A stretch of 64,000 nucleotides of DNA. Source: Uranotaenia lowii. Its lineage: Eukaryota > Arthropoda > Insecta > Diptera > Culicidae. Below, piece after piece: positions 22,960 through 34,833 of this stretch. The position numbers and the translations under genes were made by a program. Positions within the stretch are counted from its first letter, which is position 1; each line of letters opens with the position of its first letter. The notes beneath the pieces are model-generated. The model saw only the letters and a program-made list of their open reading frames with translations, searched no databases and was not told where the DNA came from. Where the stretch lies: NCBI RefSeq assembly GCF_029784155.1, contig NW_026598456.1:1-64000 (forward strand), written 5' to 3'.

Positions 22960-25214
22960 TACAAAAATAGACTTCTCAAATTTTTCAGCTGATGTTGGAT
23001 AATTTATTAAATATCAAAAGGTAATGTTGAATCACCTTCAAACATTGTTCCGAAAATCACTCGGAAAAAACGCTCATGATAGGTTTCTAGTTGGAAACAT
23101 TCAGAGCCGAATGCTGCTGCCTGTAGTTCCCTAAAGAGTTGGCAGAGCGACAATGCGAAGTCAATGTAAACAAGATTCAAAAGCGAGAGCAGATTCGCAT
23201 TAAAGTCTATCTCTCAAGCTCACTACCTGGTGTATCAGAAGTGATTGAAACCCTTACTGATACAAGATCCTATTCGAAAATCCACTCACTCACTCACTCA
23301 AACTCAATCATCGGTTCATACTGCCTGCGTACATTCTGCCTTAGTGGCAGATACATATGTACATACATACTGCCTGTGTGTTTGAATGTCTATTTTGGTC
23401 CTCCCCAACAACAGCAACAACAAAGCAAGATGCATCAGGCAGACAGCATCCGATCATCGATCAGTAAATGAATGAGTGAATGAGTGAGTGAGCAAGAAAA
23501 GTTATTGAGTAAAAAAAGAAACTGAAAATCAGGTAGCTTCTCAATCAGTTGAGAATTCCAACTGGAGAAGGAACGTCTCTCTTTAAAATTTTATTTCTTT
23601 GATTCTCGGAGCAGCACTGTCGAACACAATCTTTGTCCCGCTGAGAGATAAACCAACCGACAATTTAAGTTTTGCTTTCGTTGTTGAAAACGTTTCCGTG
23701 TCTCTCATGAGAATTGAGTGATTTTCGGAACACTGCCTTCAAAATCATAATTCACTTATGATTTCAGTTAAACATTTTAAATGTTTCCGTGTATTTTTTA
23801 CTGTGATAGCTTTATACTTTGAATATCGTTTATTCCAAATTTTCATGATGTATCCAGGCTTGCCCCTAAACCAAGTAAAGAATTCGAGAAAAGTTAAATG
23901 TGACCGGAATGGCCTCATTTTTTTTAAACTTTCCGGATTTTAGGTGGGTTTATTCAAATTTTTGCTAAATCAAATAAAAAAAATCAAATATCTCTTCAAC
24001 ATTTTTAAATTTCTTGTTACAAAACGATTTTTAGAGTAAATTTGGATACGATTTAAACAATGCTGTTATAATTCGATTTCAAGTGATTTTATTTCTTTTT
24101 CCTTTGTAGGTTTGACAATAACGCCTAGTTTCTGTTCACATTTTTCCATTTTCTAAAAGTTTTTCAAAAAATCGTTCAGACCCGGCCTTGTGGATACATG
24201 TCGTAGAAAAGAAAGTATTGTATGCTAAGGGTTCAAGATCATTGTTCTTTTTGGCAACTATTTTGATGACATCTAGCAAACATTAAACATTCTAATTCAT
24301 CTAATTACATATATAAAAAAAAAAAACAATTTAAATTAGCCTTACACCTGTTTTGACATGTTCTGTCCCAGATTTCACTGGAATCCAATCTCTTTTGTGA
24401 TAAACGTCCTAGCAGTGACAAGTCATTTGATGTCTTTTCGGCTAATGGTGATATTTTGAGAATCAAAGAGACAGCTACTTAAAAAAGATTTGGTTGGAAA
24501 TAACCGACTTAAAAACATGAAGGACATGATACATTCCCGCAAAACATGATGTGGTACAGAAGGACGCAGACTATCAGCAACGAACGTCTCGATGGTGATT
24601 GCCTTCCTCGATGGTTTTCAACCTTCTAAGATCACAACTGATATGTATCAGGTCTGAGAGATGTGTAAAGGTTACAGTATGATTTTAGTTTTTCGCTTTG
24701 CGTAGAAGAACAAAATCATTACTAAGTAATCGCAATGAACTGTCCAGCATGTGCTACGGCTTTTTTCAACATGTGGTCCTGGCATTTCTTCAGATTTTCC
24801 TTCCGAGACATTAATGATCGTCTATCATTATCAACAATGATTGAAGTACAGACGTTAGTGAATGATTGTGAAAGCGACGTTCAAAATGTATCATCAAGTA
24901 TGTCGATCACCGTTGATTTGCCACGTGACGAATAGCAACGGTAGCCCCCGATGGGGCATGGTATATTTTTATGTATCTAGTTAGTGTTGATGTTCGACAA
25001 ACATCCAACGGATACCTTTACCACGTGCGTATCACAGCACTCGGAGGTAAAAGTATTCTAGCTTGAAACGATTCATGATTGCTTTTCTTGAGTGATTTTC
25101 CAAACATTAAATTGAACAGAATATTCGGCCGAATATTCGTTTGGCCGAATAGTTGAAAAGGCCAATATTCGGTATTGGGCCGTTCAACGAATACCACTAT
25201 TCAATACATCTCTT
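22960..25214. mobile_element. Diverged hAT-type element, long copy, left end missing
   Basis: It shares order and wording with the element at 37592-38819: TCAAATTTTTCAGCTGATG.. on the left, then TAAAGAATTCGAGA, then the CCGGAT/GGGTTT segment, then GTGATAAACGTCC, then CAGAATATTCGGCCGAATATT and TACATCTCTTA at the right end. The left terminal repeat is not recognisable. About 450 bases (roughly 24,540-25,080) are present here and absent from the other copy, so this is the less deleted version. No transposase domain is readable. A younger MITE sits inside it at 23043-23735. Confidence 0.68.
23043..23735. mobile_element. hAT-like MITE, 693 bp, perfect 8-bp target duplication
   Basis: The ends are CATTGTTCCGAAAATCACTC and the complement of GAGTGATTTTCGGAACACTG, with one mismatch. 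CCTTCAAA flanks both sides exactly (23035-23042 and 23736-23743). Subterminal complementarity continues inwards. An ACTCACTCACTC tract near 23285 is complementary to GAGTGAATGAGTGAGTGAG near 23472, so the element can fold. A 110-codon frame in its interior (23139-23471) contains a poly-Gln tract from CAA/CAG repeats and has no recognisable domain. I do not consider it a gene. Confidence 0.88.
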
Positions 25215-25425
25215 ATTGAATCTAGCAATCCTCATTTTTGCAGGATCCTTTGACTTGATTTCTACAAAATATAAAATCTTGAAAATTTAAAAAAAATGTT
25301 CTGCGGAATAAAAAACTTATGTTCAAATAAAGCTACCGACGCACGTCAAAATAGTTTTTTTTAAAGAAACGACCAGTTTACCGTTTATCTTTAAAACCGA
25401 TAAAAAAAAGTTCTAAGAAAACCTT
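25215..25425. other. Short non-coding spacer between two elements
   Basis: AT-rich, nothing recognised. Confidence 0.5.
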
Positions 25426-27985
25426 CCAAGCAACTAAAAGTTCGGATAACATTCCTCTATCAGGTTTGATCAGCTCAGCCGTGTATAGTAATACGACTTC
25501 ATTTCAGGTCAATTTTTAAGTAGCTTAACGAACTATAAAGTTTACAAAAAGTTCGCATATATTGCTAAACAACTTCTAACTAGCTTTAAAACCACTTTTA
25601 TAAGCAGTACAAAACATAGAAAAAAATTACTTTTCCGCTCCTTCCGCTAATTTAAATCAAATTAATCAACCATATTTGTTACTTGCTAACTCACATTTAA
25701 ATAACATGTTCTCACCAAGCCTTAAAAACCTGAGCTTACCACTTGAAAAACGAGCTGCTTAGGGGAGGAGCGGGCTATATGTGCCTATTAAGCAGAACAC
25801 TGATTTAATCAAATATCACATTGAATATGTGTACAAAAACTACATACACGTGTGCAGGCATCTGTTTTCTATACATTGGAGTAATTTTTATGTGAAAATT
25901 TTCTTCTGTTTCCAAGAAAATGATTTTATTATAAGTGTTGACTAAAATGCCGAACCTCAAACCGTGCGGGCTAAATGCGCCTATTTATGTTTTGAACAAA
26001 ATTTCTGTTTTTTGGACAATATTTCCGTATAATTTCATTGAAACTGCTAGAAAGTAATAATTTCCGTACGACAAAGCTGAAGTTTCATAAAAATCTATGT
26101 AAATTATAATTTTATGGAATAAAACAAAAGGTAGGGTTGCCATACTATGAAGGCAGTTCATCCATGAGAAAAACTTGATCAAATCTGTTTTAAGTTCTTC
26201 AATTCTCTCTTAAGATGTTATTCAGAGCTTAGATTTGAAGGTTCAATGATAAAAATCATTTATTTATTCTATTTAACCTGTCATTTTAGGATGAAGGCAT
26301 TTTACAAACATGATGGGGGCATACAAAAACACTCAATTATTCCACTATATAATCATTATTAAACCTCCACAAAAGCTGAAACATGTTTTATTTCTTAAGT
26401 TCATTTGAGTAAGAAACAAAAACCATCCTAGTTTTTGTTTTAAGCTTCTTTACGTATGATTTTTAAAAGTCGAAATATTACATCAAAATGTATCAAAACC
26501 TTGTATGATTTTTTAAATTTTTTTGAGTTGGTAAATTCATAAAATTCTTTCTTGTCTTATGTTCTAAGCGTATCACCCTCAAAATACATTGGTCAGATAA
26601 GCGGTCTAGTCAGCCATTTCATCAAACAGCCGTAGGGTCATTTAACCCGATAGGCCCATTTAGGAAACCTTTCCCCTACTTGTTGCTCTATATGAACATC
26701 ATAAGTAAGCAACGATTTTACTTGATAAGATGATTTTCTTCAAAACGACTTTCCGGTTCTTAATTTCTACTTTATTCCCACTTTCAAGTTGTTGAAAAGG
26801 TCTTCTGGAACTAAATGTGTACTCCACATTGTCGTTTTCCAAGTAACATATTGTGTTTGATTATGCAAACACGGGTTGAAGTTCGAAACATGTAGAATAA
26901 CGCCTTAAAATCTACTTCAAATATTGCGAAGTTGCTTTTGAACGCCCGTTGGAACAAATTAAAAACAAACAAGTTTACAAAAGAGTACAACAGAGATTTT
27001 TTACGAAGTAATGAGCTGTACAAAAAGACTTGCCACCTTTACTTGATGTTGAAAAAATGAGAAGTACGTAACAAGTAGATTGTTTTTCTTCATTCCCAAA
27101 AAGTAGAAACACAAACCAAACCACACTTTGAAGCTTTTTTTTGAGTTTTGGCTTAACTTGATAGAAAATAAAATTCCATGGACCTCGAAAAAGCATTTTG
27201 AACAGCAAAAAAGTTCCACAGAACTTTTGTACAGCTCTATGTGAACTTTTGAGTTCGTAACTTCCCAAGCAATCAAATGTTCGGATATCACTTAAGGAAC
27301 GAATTCATAAGTTCATCTAGAGCTGTACAAAAGTTCTGTGGAACTTTTATGCTGTTCAAAATACTATTTCGAGGTCAATGGAACTTCATTCTCTATCGAG
27401 TTCAGTCAAAGCTCAAAATATGCTTTAAAGTACTATTTTGGATTCTGTTTCTACTTTTTGAGAACTTTAAAGTTGGTATGAAGAAAAACAATCTACTTGT
27501 TACGAACTTCTCAATTTTTCCACATAAAATAGCTATCGAAGGGTTACAAGTCTTTTTATACAGCCTAATAGTTCGAAAAAAAATCTCTGTTGTACTCTTT
27601 TATAAACTTGAAAGTTTTTAGTAAGTTCCAACGGGCGTTCAAAAGCAACTTCGCAATTTAGGAACTTTGGAGTAGATTCAAAGGCTTAATTCTATTTGTT
27701 TCGTACTTCAACTCATGTCTGCATAAACAAACACGTGTTACCTGGGAAACGACAATGTGAAGTACACATTTAGCTCCGGAAGAACAGCTTCAAAAATGGG
27801 AATGAAGCAGAAACTATAAACTGGAAAGTCGTTTTAAAGAAAATCATCACATCAAGTAAAATTGTTGTCTACTCATGATGTTCATATAGAGCAGCTAGTA
27901 TTTAGTTTAAGAAGTTATATTACAATACACGATTGAGCTGATCAAACCTGATAGAGGAATGTTATCCGAACTTTTGGTTGCTTGG
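25426..27985. mobile_element. Giant foldback element, about 2.56 kb with nested insertion
   Basis: The outer ends CCAAGCAACTAAAAGTTCGG (25426 on) and the complement of CCGAACTTTTGGTTGCTTGG (to 27985) are almost identical. Complementarity continues through ATTCCTCTATCAGGTTTGAT and GAGCTGATCAAACCTGATAG. After an insertion in the left arm (25760-26678), arms of about 580 bases run from 26685 to 27260 and from 27298 to 27905. Examples are TGCTCTATATGAACATCAT, ACTTTCCAGT, GAACGCCCGTTGGAAC, AACAAGTAGATTGTTTTTCT and GAGCTGTACAAAAGTTCTGT, each with its complement. The centre lies at about 27279. The frames in both arms give similar peptides only because the arms are inverted copies. No transposase. 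The target duplication is not clear. Confidence 0.8.
25760..26678. mobile_element. DNA element nested in the left arm of the foldback
   Basis: TAGGGGAGGAGCGGGCTATA at the left and CCCATTTAGGAAACCTTTCC + CCTA at the right form a loose inverted pair (TAGGGGA, then GGGC, then CTAT). The segment has no counterpart in the right arm, which reads straight from GAGCAGCTAG into TATTTAG. It is therefore a later insertion. GAGCTGCT and TTGTTGCT at the borders may be an eroded 8-bp duplication. The word GCGGGCTAAATGCGCCTATTT recurs inside, near 25965. Confidence 0.55.
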
Positions 27986-28018
27986 GTTAAGTGATGTCCG
28001 AACTTTTAATTGGTTGGG
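27264..28018. repeat. Second, inner pair of terminal repeats at the foldback centre and right border
   Basis: CCCAAGCAATCAAATGTTCG with GATATCACTTAAGG after it, at the palindrome centre, is a diverged complement of CTTAAGTGATGTCCGAACTT.. TTGGTTGGG located just outside the right end. Thus the right half (about 755 bp) is itself bounded by inverted ends. The same end type occurs alone at 55,301-55,314 (complement of CCCAAGCAATCAAA). Confidence 0.5.
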
Positions 28019-30226
28019 CTAAGTTTTGCACTTTTTGAGTTTTACATACTATGCTTCTACTTTTGATTAAGAAGTACCTTTTCTAATAGTTTTGATGTAA
28101 AGTTAGTGCTATGAGGACAAATTTAATTTCATGGTTTGAAGTCAAATCAACAACATAGGAACAGATATCAAACACCAATCAAACATATATTTAATTCAAA
28201 TGTAGAAGTGTTTTTCATGAGCTCATCAACTGGAGATTTAGTACCTGTACAAGTTGAATGAAATGCTAAATAAAGGAACGATATCAAAAAAGACAAAACC
28301 AAACAAACAGTTCTGTGTTCCTAGTGCTGGCTATTTGATTTCAGGCTTTAATGATACTGGTATGAGCCATTGATGTCGTGTGAGATTGAATCAGGAGCTG
28401 TTTGTGTCGAATGTTTGTGTTTCTTTTATTATTTGATATGCACCTGAGCCTGAGAGGAGTCAATTAACCCTACTTTACATGATTTTCATGTTTCTATAGA
28501 TTATGCGTTCTGTTGTTCGATGCTTTTTCGTTTTCTTCTATGTTTTTTCCTTTTGCTCACTTTTTTTTATAATCCCATATTCCGAGTTCAGGTATCGCAA
28601 AACACTTGAAATTCTCTTCAATTTTAGTCCAGTTCAAAATAAACCATCAACCAATGACAGCGTCATTAGCTTCAATCATGCAATGCAATCATTACCCAAT
28701 CACTTCCCTCCATCCACTGCTGCCTGGTTCAACAACCGAATACCAGCTATTTCCATTCTCATCAAAGTTCGTTTATTGAGAAATCCGTCTCCACGGTACA
28801 GAAGTAGGAACTCATTCCAATTGCGAGGTCCCCCCGAGGGGAATGAAATGTCAGGCAGGATAATTCTCAGTAAGTAACTCAAACTGATTGGCATTTGAGG
28901 ATATGAATGAAAGGGAAAATTTCCTCTTAGCAGCAGCAATCATCATCATCGTCAACTGGTTGTGTTGATTTTAAACTTACGAGTGATAATTACGGCTGCC
29001 ACGCTTCGTTAACACTTTTTCAAATCCCTTAAGATGGTAGCACACATGAATTTATAATGCAAAATGTAAGGAAATTTACTTATCTTAACGGTTAAAATAA
29101 GAGGCTTAATTTTGACGAAGAACAATACTTAAATTTTCTTTTGATTTCAATTGAATTGGCAGGAATTCAAAACACTTCTAAAACCTTTTACTTATTCTTC
29201 GAAGGAGGAATTTTCAAGAAAACACATTATAACGCCCGATTTTTATCTGAGAGCCTTGCGGTTTCCAATTTGTTTGAAGAAGACATAACACACCCATCGA
29301 TGTTTCTTCATTCAAAGAAAACCAAAGATATGGAAACTAATTAATTAAATCAAGGCACATATTTATTGGTCGAGTTGACTTTATCACATACGGTATATCC
29401 GAACCCATCTTGCCCAAAACATCCAAAGAAGTTCACTCTTCAACAGTTTTCTCCTCAGGAAAGTTTTTGCATTCGTTTCTGTTGAATATTGCTGGCTGAG
29501 GGAAAATAATTTTCTGACTGAAACTTTGACACATGTTCGACCATATGTTGGGTGGGCTTTTGGGTGTCTTCTACCATGTTGTGAATGGGTGGTGATGGAA
29601 CTGCTCCAGGCAAGATATCCCTTCCGATAACACAGGCTATCATCCCGTACACTTCAAAGGGATCTCGCTCCGGAGCCGGGTTTTTTACATAATCCAATAA
29701 CCTTGTTGAACAATATCGGGCCCATTTTGAGATTGTAAGATGTGTAGTGTACATCAATTTGGGGCAAATTGAAGACAATTAAGAATTTCCATTGTGTTCG
29801 GTGGATTGAGTGATTGAGTGAAAGACAGTTTTACTCCTTCAAAAAGGTAGCTCGTTAAGAAATTTAAACAATTGAACCTGATGACGTAACTCTCAATGGA
29901 TTCGACCAATAAAACAATTCACGAGAATTATTTAGATTTACAAAGGTATTCTTAAGTTCTAAAAAATAACAAGTTTAACTTATACGATTCAAACCAAAAT
30001 CAGTGTTTTAATTTAATATATGAAACAAAACACCAGATTTGAAAAGAAATCAAAACCCCATTGAAAAATAATTTTCAGATTTCAGGTTAGAAATTAACCA
30101 TGGTTAAAAAATTATCAGCAAAATGATAACAATTGTTAATAATTGATCAGCGTAATTCAAATTTCTTTTCTTCAGTTTCAATTGAAGGGTTTATAAAACA
30201 ACATGGTCAATTCATCATTGAAAGCT
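28019..30226. other. Non-coding stretch with a less AT-rich block (28.4-29.8 kb)
   Basis: No repeat is recognised between about 28,400 and 29,800. There are two frames above 100 codons. 28503-28877 (plus, 124 codons) begins with a hydrophobic run rich in Phe, Val and Cys and ends in a Ser/Arg-rich part. 29455-29778 (minus, 107 codons) is rich in Pro, Ser and Glu. Neither shows a domain I know, and both lie in a region where chance frames are expected. Unidentified, possibly parts of untranslated or regulatory host DNA. Confidence 0.4.
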
Positions 30227-30376
30227 TAAATCATGGGTGACTAACATTTTCAGGGGACGGGTCAAATTTAAGAAATACGATTCAATACTTTTTAATACTT
30301 TTAAAAGGCACCAAACACAACGTTGCAATTGCAAGTGCAACGTTGACATAAGTCGCGAATGATAAAATATATATCT
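30227..30376. mobile_element. Fragment of the CATGGGTGGCCAAC hAT-like family, with hairpin
   Basis: ATCATGGGTGACTAACATTT and CGGGTCAAATTT match the start of the fragment at 7278 in order and spacing. A perfect 10-bp inverted repeat, CAACGTTGCA (30320-30329) and TGCAACGTTG (30338-30347), follows. Directly after it comes AAGTCGCGAATG, a word shared with the SINE at 21787. Confidence 0.4.
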
Positions 30377-31228
30377 AGGGTTGCTATTTAGCGATTTTTC
30401 CTTTTGAAGTTTTGAAGTTTTTCCAGGTTTTGCTCGATTAAAAATGATGATTTTCCTGGTTTTTTTAACATTTGTTTTTAATATAAAATCATGGCTCATC
30501 AAAAATTTTAACAGTTTTGAAAAAAAAAACGAGATCGATAACCCTATTTTGAAATTTTGATAATTTTAGACTTCTTTCGAGTCACATGACAAAAGAAAAA
30601 ATTTTGACTTCTGAATTTTTTTCCAGAGCTGTACTAAACTGTTAATATCTAAAAATAATTGAAAATGTATCACGTGAAGAAGAGACTTCTTCCAACAATC
30701 GTGTTGGCTTAACTACATAAAGTGAATATGATCCAAAACAAGAAAGTTTGATAAAAAAAATTGCAACGATTTTAAAATCACAATCCAACAAAATTGTTTC
30801 CTTTTCAATATAAAATATCATACTTTTAAAAACTACCCAGGATAGAAGTCCTTAAGTGGGATTTTTTTCTCCAAAGATGTGAATATGTTCTAATGTGTTT
30901 TAAAGGAAAAATTAAGTCTGGATGACGCTAAGCCGAATTTCGTTGAAATCAATTTATTCACACGCCTGTGATTAAAGTTCTGAAAACTTTCAAAAATTCT
31001 GATGATATATTTCTATTCTTTCAAAGGAGCTTTGTTACTCTGGTTGAACCCAAAAATTCCTACATTCTTAGTAGGAAATATTTTTTAAATTTTCAGGAAA
31101 TTTTCTAAAAAAATACAATTTTCCTGGTTCTTGCTGAAATTTCCAATTTTTTTCGGTTTACTGGTGAAGAAATGATATTCTAAAGTTTTTCCCTAAATTA
31201 CCGGTTTTCCCGATTCGCTAGCAACCCT
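30377..31228. mobile_element. Candidate TIR element, 852 bp, with AGGGTTGCTA ends
   Basis: The ends AGGGTTGCTATTTAGCGA and the complement of TTCGCTAGCAACCCT pair over the outer 10 bases. Short related words occur inside both ends (TTTTCCTGGTTTTT and TTTTCCTGGTTCTTG). The flanking bases do not give a clear duplication, so the exact borders and the class are uncertain. No coding. Confidence 0.5.
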
Positions 31229-32589
31229 TCATCAACAAACCATGTTTATATTGCAGGATACTCCACCTCATTCAAATTTGTTTTATGAACCGCTTCCAGA
31301 GCAAAATGATGATATTTTTTCTATAACTGGGTATCACAGCATATTTTGCGGTGTTCCATTTGTTATCTTATTTTGATCGCCGCGGAAATCTTATTAATTT
31401 TAATCTTGAGTTGGCATTTCGGCAAATTATAGAATCTAAGTAGAATTAATTAATTAAAGATGATGAAACTACTTGGTGGACAGATCAAAGCTAGAACGCT
31501 TTGGGTAGAAGAAACGAATAGATGTTTGAAGAGCTAGGGCATTGTTTTTATCGATAGTTAAGTTTTGAAAGAAATCAATCATTGAGAACTGATAAACTAA
31601 AAAATCCACATGAAAAAAAAATATTCCGAATTTGTTCATTATACTTCATTGAATTAAGCAAAAGTATTTTGTGACCTAGACCTAAAAACTTAAAAGTTAG
31701 AAACATATCATTACTATTAATACTGACGATACAAAAAAAAGTTTACGAAAAAGTTTTTATTCCATTGAAACTTATGAAAACTTTTGAAAAAATTCTTAAA
31801 AATTCCCATATCTTGCAAAATAAGGTAAATGAAACAAATAGATATCTTCTTTCACTTTTTTCGCAGAAGATGAAAGTACTTGCGGTCTTGAAAAGTTGAT
31901 GTTTGGTATTGATTCTTTATTTTAAATTTTTAAGGTTTTGTCAAAAAAAAATTTAGAAATTTCTGAAATCATTTTTAATTATTTCCACAACTCATTCAAA
32001 AAATGAAAGCTGATAAAAAAAACTAATTGTATATTTCGATTTGGTACTCTAAATTAACCATAGTAAGTTCTTAAAACTTTTATGCATAGTGCTTTAAAAA
32101 AACCCAACATTAATAAAAATCTAAATATCTCGGGAACGCTTGGATATTTTCAAGTGATGTACTGAATAAAAATATTCCAGAGATTGAGATATTTTAAGAT
32201 ACATTAGAAATCAGCCAATAGTATTTTTATAATTTTATTCGAATGTACACATGTATGTGTGAGATATCGAGCAAAGCATGCGGAAAAATTGCAAAAATAA
32301 ATATTTATACTTTTTTTTTTAAGTTGTTTTTTAAAATCGCTCTTATTTCTTTAGATTTTCAAATTCCAACTAATTTTTAAATCTTAGTCAATCACAAACA
32401 CCTTCCTGCACCCAATTATCAAGATTTGGAGAAGAAATTGGCAAGATCGTATTGAAATGAATTAAGCATTTCTAAAATTATTTTTCAAAGTGAATTGGCC
32501 ATTACTTTTGTAATACTCAAAATAACGACTTCAAACATGTTTAGTTGAAATATTCGAATTAAAATATTAATATTTCACAAAAACAATAA
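31229..32589. other. Non-coding AT-rich stretch
   Basis: No gene, repeat or conserved motif recognised. Confidence 0.5.
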
Positions 32590-33043
32590 TCCAGGAATTC
32601 AAGAGTTCCTGAAGGGAATCAGTAGAGTTCTTGAATGTACTGAGAAGAGTTTTTGAAGGAACCTGAAAAAGCTCGTGAAGAAATTTTGTGCAGTTGCGGA
32701 ACGGACTTAGAACAATTAAATACTGAAGTACTCAGAAGAGTTTCTGCGAAAACTCAAATGTGTTCCTGATTAGACCCAGAACAACTTATGAGAGGAATCA
32801 GATGACATCTTTTCTTAGTCACAAGCCCTCCTTTGCGAGTGTACTGCTCTAAACCAGAGGTAAAAGTAGAAGAGGAAAAGGTGAATAAGAAGAAGAAGAA
32901 GGAACAGAAGAAGACGAAATAAATCATAAAAGTTCCTCAGGGGATTCAAGAGAGATCTGAGGAGTTCCTGAATTGACTTAGTGAAATCTGAGGAGTTCCT
33001 GAATTGGCTCAGAAGAGTTTCTACATAGAAAGACTCAAATGAG
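32590..33043 (+). repeat. Degenerate minisatellite, segment 1
   Basis: Repeated, diverged units with the core CTCAGAAGAGTTCCTGAA and a basic period near 22 bases, interspersed with longer spacings. Open frames here are by-products: a period of 22 is not a multiple of 3. It continues in three further segments to the right after interruptions. Confidence 0.75.
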
Positions 33044-34833
33044 GTACTCAGTCGCACGCGGGAGCTCAAGCAGTTCGGTTCGTTTTTTGGTTGCTCCTTA
33101 CTAATACGTGGTGCTCGGTAGTTCGGTGAAATAAATCTGTTGAAGTGCTCAGGAAGAAAACGAAAATTGTAGTGTATCTGAAAAGTTTACCGTTGGTTTT
33201 AATCAGGAAGTGAAAGCTTTTTTTGGAAGAAATTGGAGTTCATGTGCAAGGAACAAAGGGCTTTTCAATGAAGAAAAAATTGCATCAAGCAAACCCGTTA
33301 TCGAAGTGATGCTCATCTTGACTGATTGCAAATTAATCCAATCACTGGTTTTTATTCGTAATGTGCTTCGTCGCGTTGTTGTAGAAATATCTTTTCTGGA
33401 GAGTGTTATTGAAAATTCAGAAAAGTAATTGAACCGGGGCCTGCTGAAAGCAATTAAAGCAAAATCATGAGTCGCTAAACGTGTCCGAACATGTCACCCC
33501 GATGCGCAACGTGGCCATATGCGAAATAAATCAAAGCAAGCTTTGAGTGGCATAAGTTGATCTATGCGGGATTTTCGTTTCTGCTCTAAGTTGAAGCTTT
33601 CGATATGGCATTTTGCATCGAGCGCTCGATGAGTATTTTCGCGTGTGTTTGAATAAAAAAGTGCGAAGTTAATGAGGTTGAAGCAGAATTTGTTTGATAA
33701 AAAGAATTTTGAAAATGGTTTGCAGCTTGTATAATGCAAAATGAGTTGTATATTTGAATGGGAAGAAAATGCAAACCTGCAAGTCATGGGAAAAGTTCAA
33801 ATGATTTACAGAAAGATAAGCGACTCGCGCGTGTGATGATTCGCAGTCTTGAAAGACAGAAATTTTCAAAACATTTGTCCGAATTTTATCAGTAATGGGC
33901 TATATTCATAAGCGCTAGCTAAAATTAAATTTAGTGAAATGACAAATGAGCTCGAGCTCAATCGCAGAAAAAATTGTCAAGGAGTGTTAATTTTTTGAAA
34001 AGATAAGTTATTAAAATAAAATTCTAAACTTATTTCGTGGTGGTGATAAGATCATTCAGTTTGATTGATAAGACAGAGGTATCGTGCGTGATGAAACGTA
34101 TCAGTGAAAGCGCTGCCTACTTTGATTAGTCAACTCACGCGGGCTGCACCTGCACGGTTTGTGATCGTATATTTAGTTATGGGAACGTGTCCCGCTACAA
34201 TAATTCAAAGCAGCATGGATTGCTGAGTGCGTAAATTTGAACATTTTATTCGTTTTTTCCATTCTATTTTCCATTTGACATTTTGAACCAATTATCTCCT
34301 AACCCGACATTAGATTCATAATTTTTATTTTTAACTCATGGAGACTTTTTTTTTCGTTTGTCTGGGATCACTTCATCACCATAACTCCTGAAGACAGATT
34401 CTTAATTATGGATACAGTCGGTCACAGCTTCAGATAAGCTTCGAGTTTCTCAAGGTAAGATTGGTAAGGAGGTGCGATTATTGTTTTTACAATATAACTA
34501 ATTTATTAATTGAATATATTATTTTTGAACGTTCAAACAGTTGCCAGCTGGGCAGGTATATTCACGGATGCGGAATACCGGTCGAAAATACATGACTCTA
34601 AAAATGTTATGAATTTTATACGGTTGTGAAACTGTTTGCTCGTTCTACAAATAAGACATACACCTACACAAAACACATTTATACATGACAGTTCACAAGA
34701 AGCCATGGTGTTGGGTATGTGATGATTTGCATTGCATATTGGCCGAACAAATAATATAAAGAATGCAATTTAGCGCATATGTTTGCGAAACTGCGGCGAA
34801 TCCGTGCACCCATGGTGGATTATCTACATATAT
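33044..34833. other. Block of unknown origin embedded in the minisatellite
   Basis: This stretch of about 1.8 kb has no minisatellite units and is flanked by an identical 22-base unit, AGAAAGACTCAAATGAGGTA + CT (33021-33042 and about 34843-34864). Near its left end it carries GCAGTTCGGTTCG and GGTAGTTCGGTG, words that resemble insect initiator-type start sites. GC-richer words are scattered to 34,200. Frames of 60-100 codons on both strands (for example 33210-33428 plus and 33494-33787 minus) show no domain. It may be an inserted host segment, a retrocopy of an untranslated transcript, or simply older DNA between two arrays. Confidence 0.45.

Noticed and set aside
23139..23471. 110-codon frame with a poly-Gln run
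   Set aside because: It lies entirely inside a 693-bp MITE with target duplication. The Gln run comes from a simple CAA/CAG repeat.
26811..27621. Similar predicted peptides on opposite strands (RAVQKFCGTF.. and relatives) suggesting a protein family
   Set aside because: They arise because the two arms of the foldback element are inverted copies. There are no domains, and base composition is not codon-like.
32815..33069. Leucine/phenylalanine-rich 84-codon frame on the minus strand
   Set aside because: It is the reverse reading of minisatellite units and a GAAGAAGAA run.
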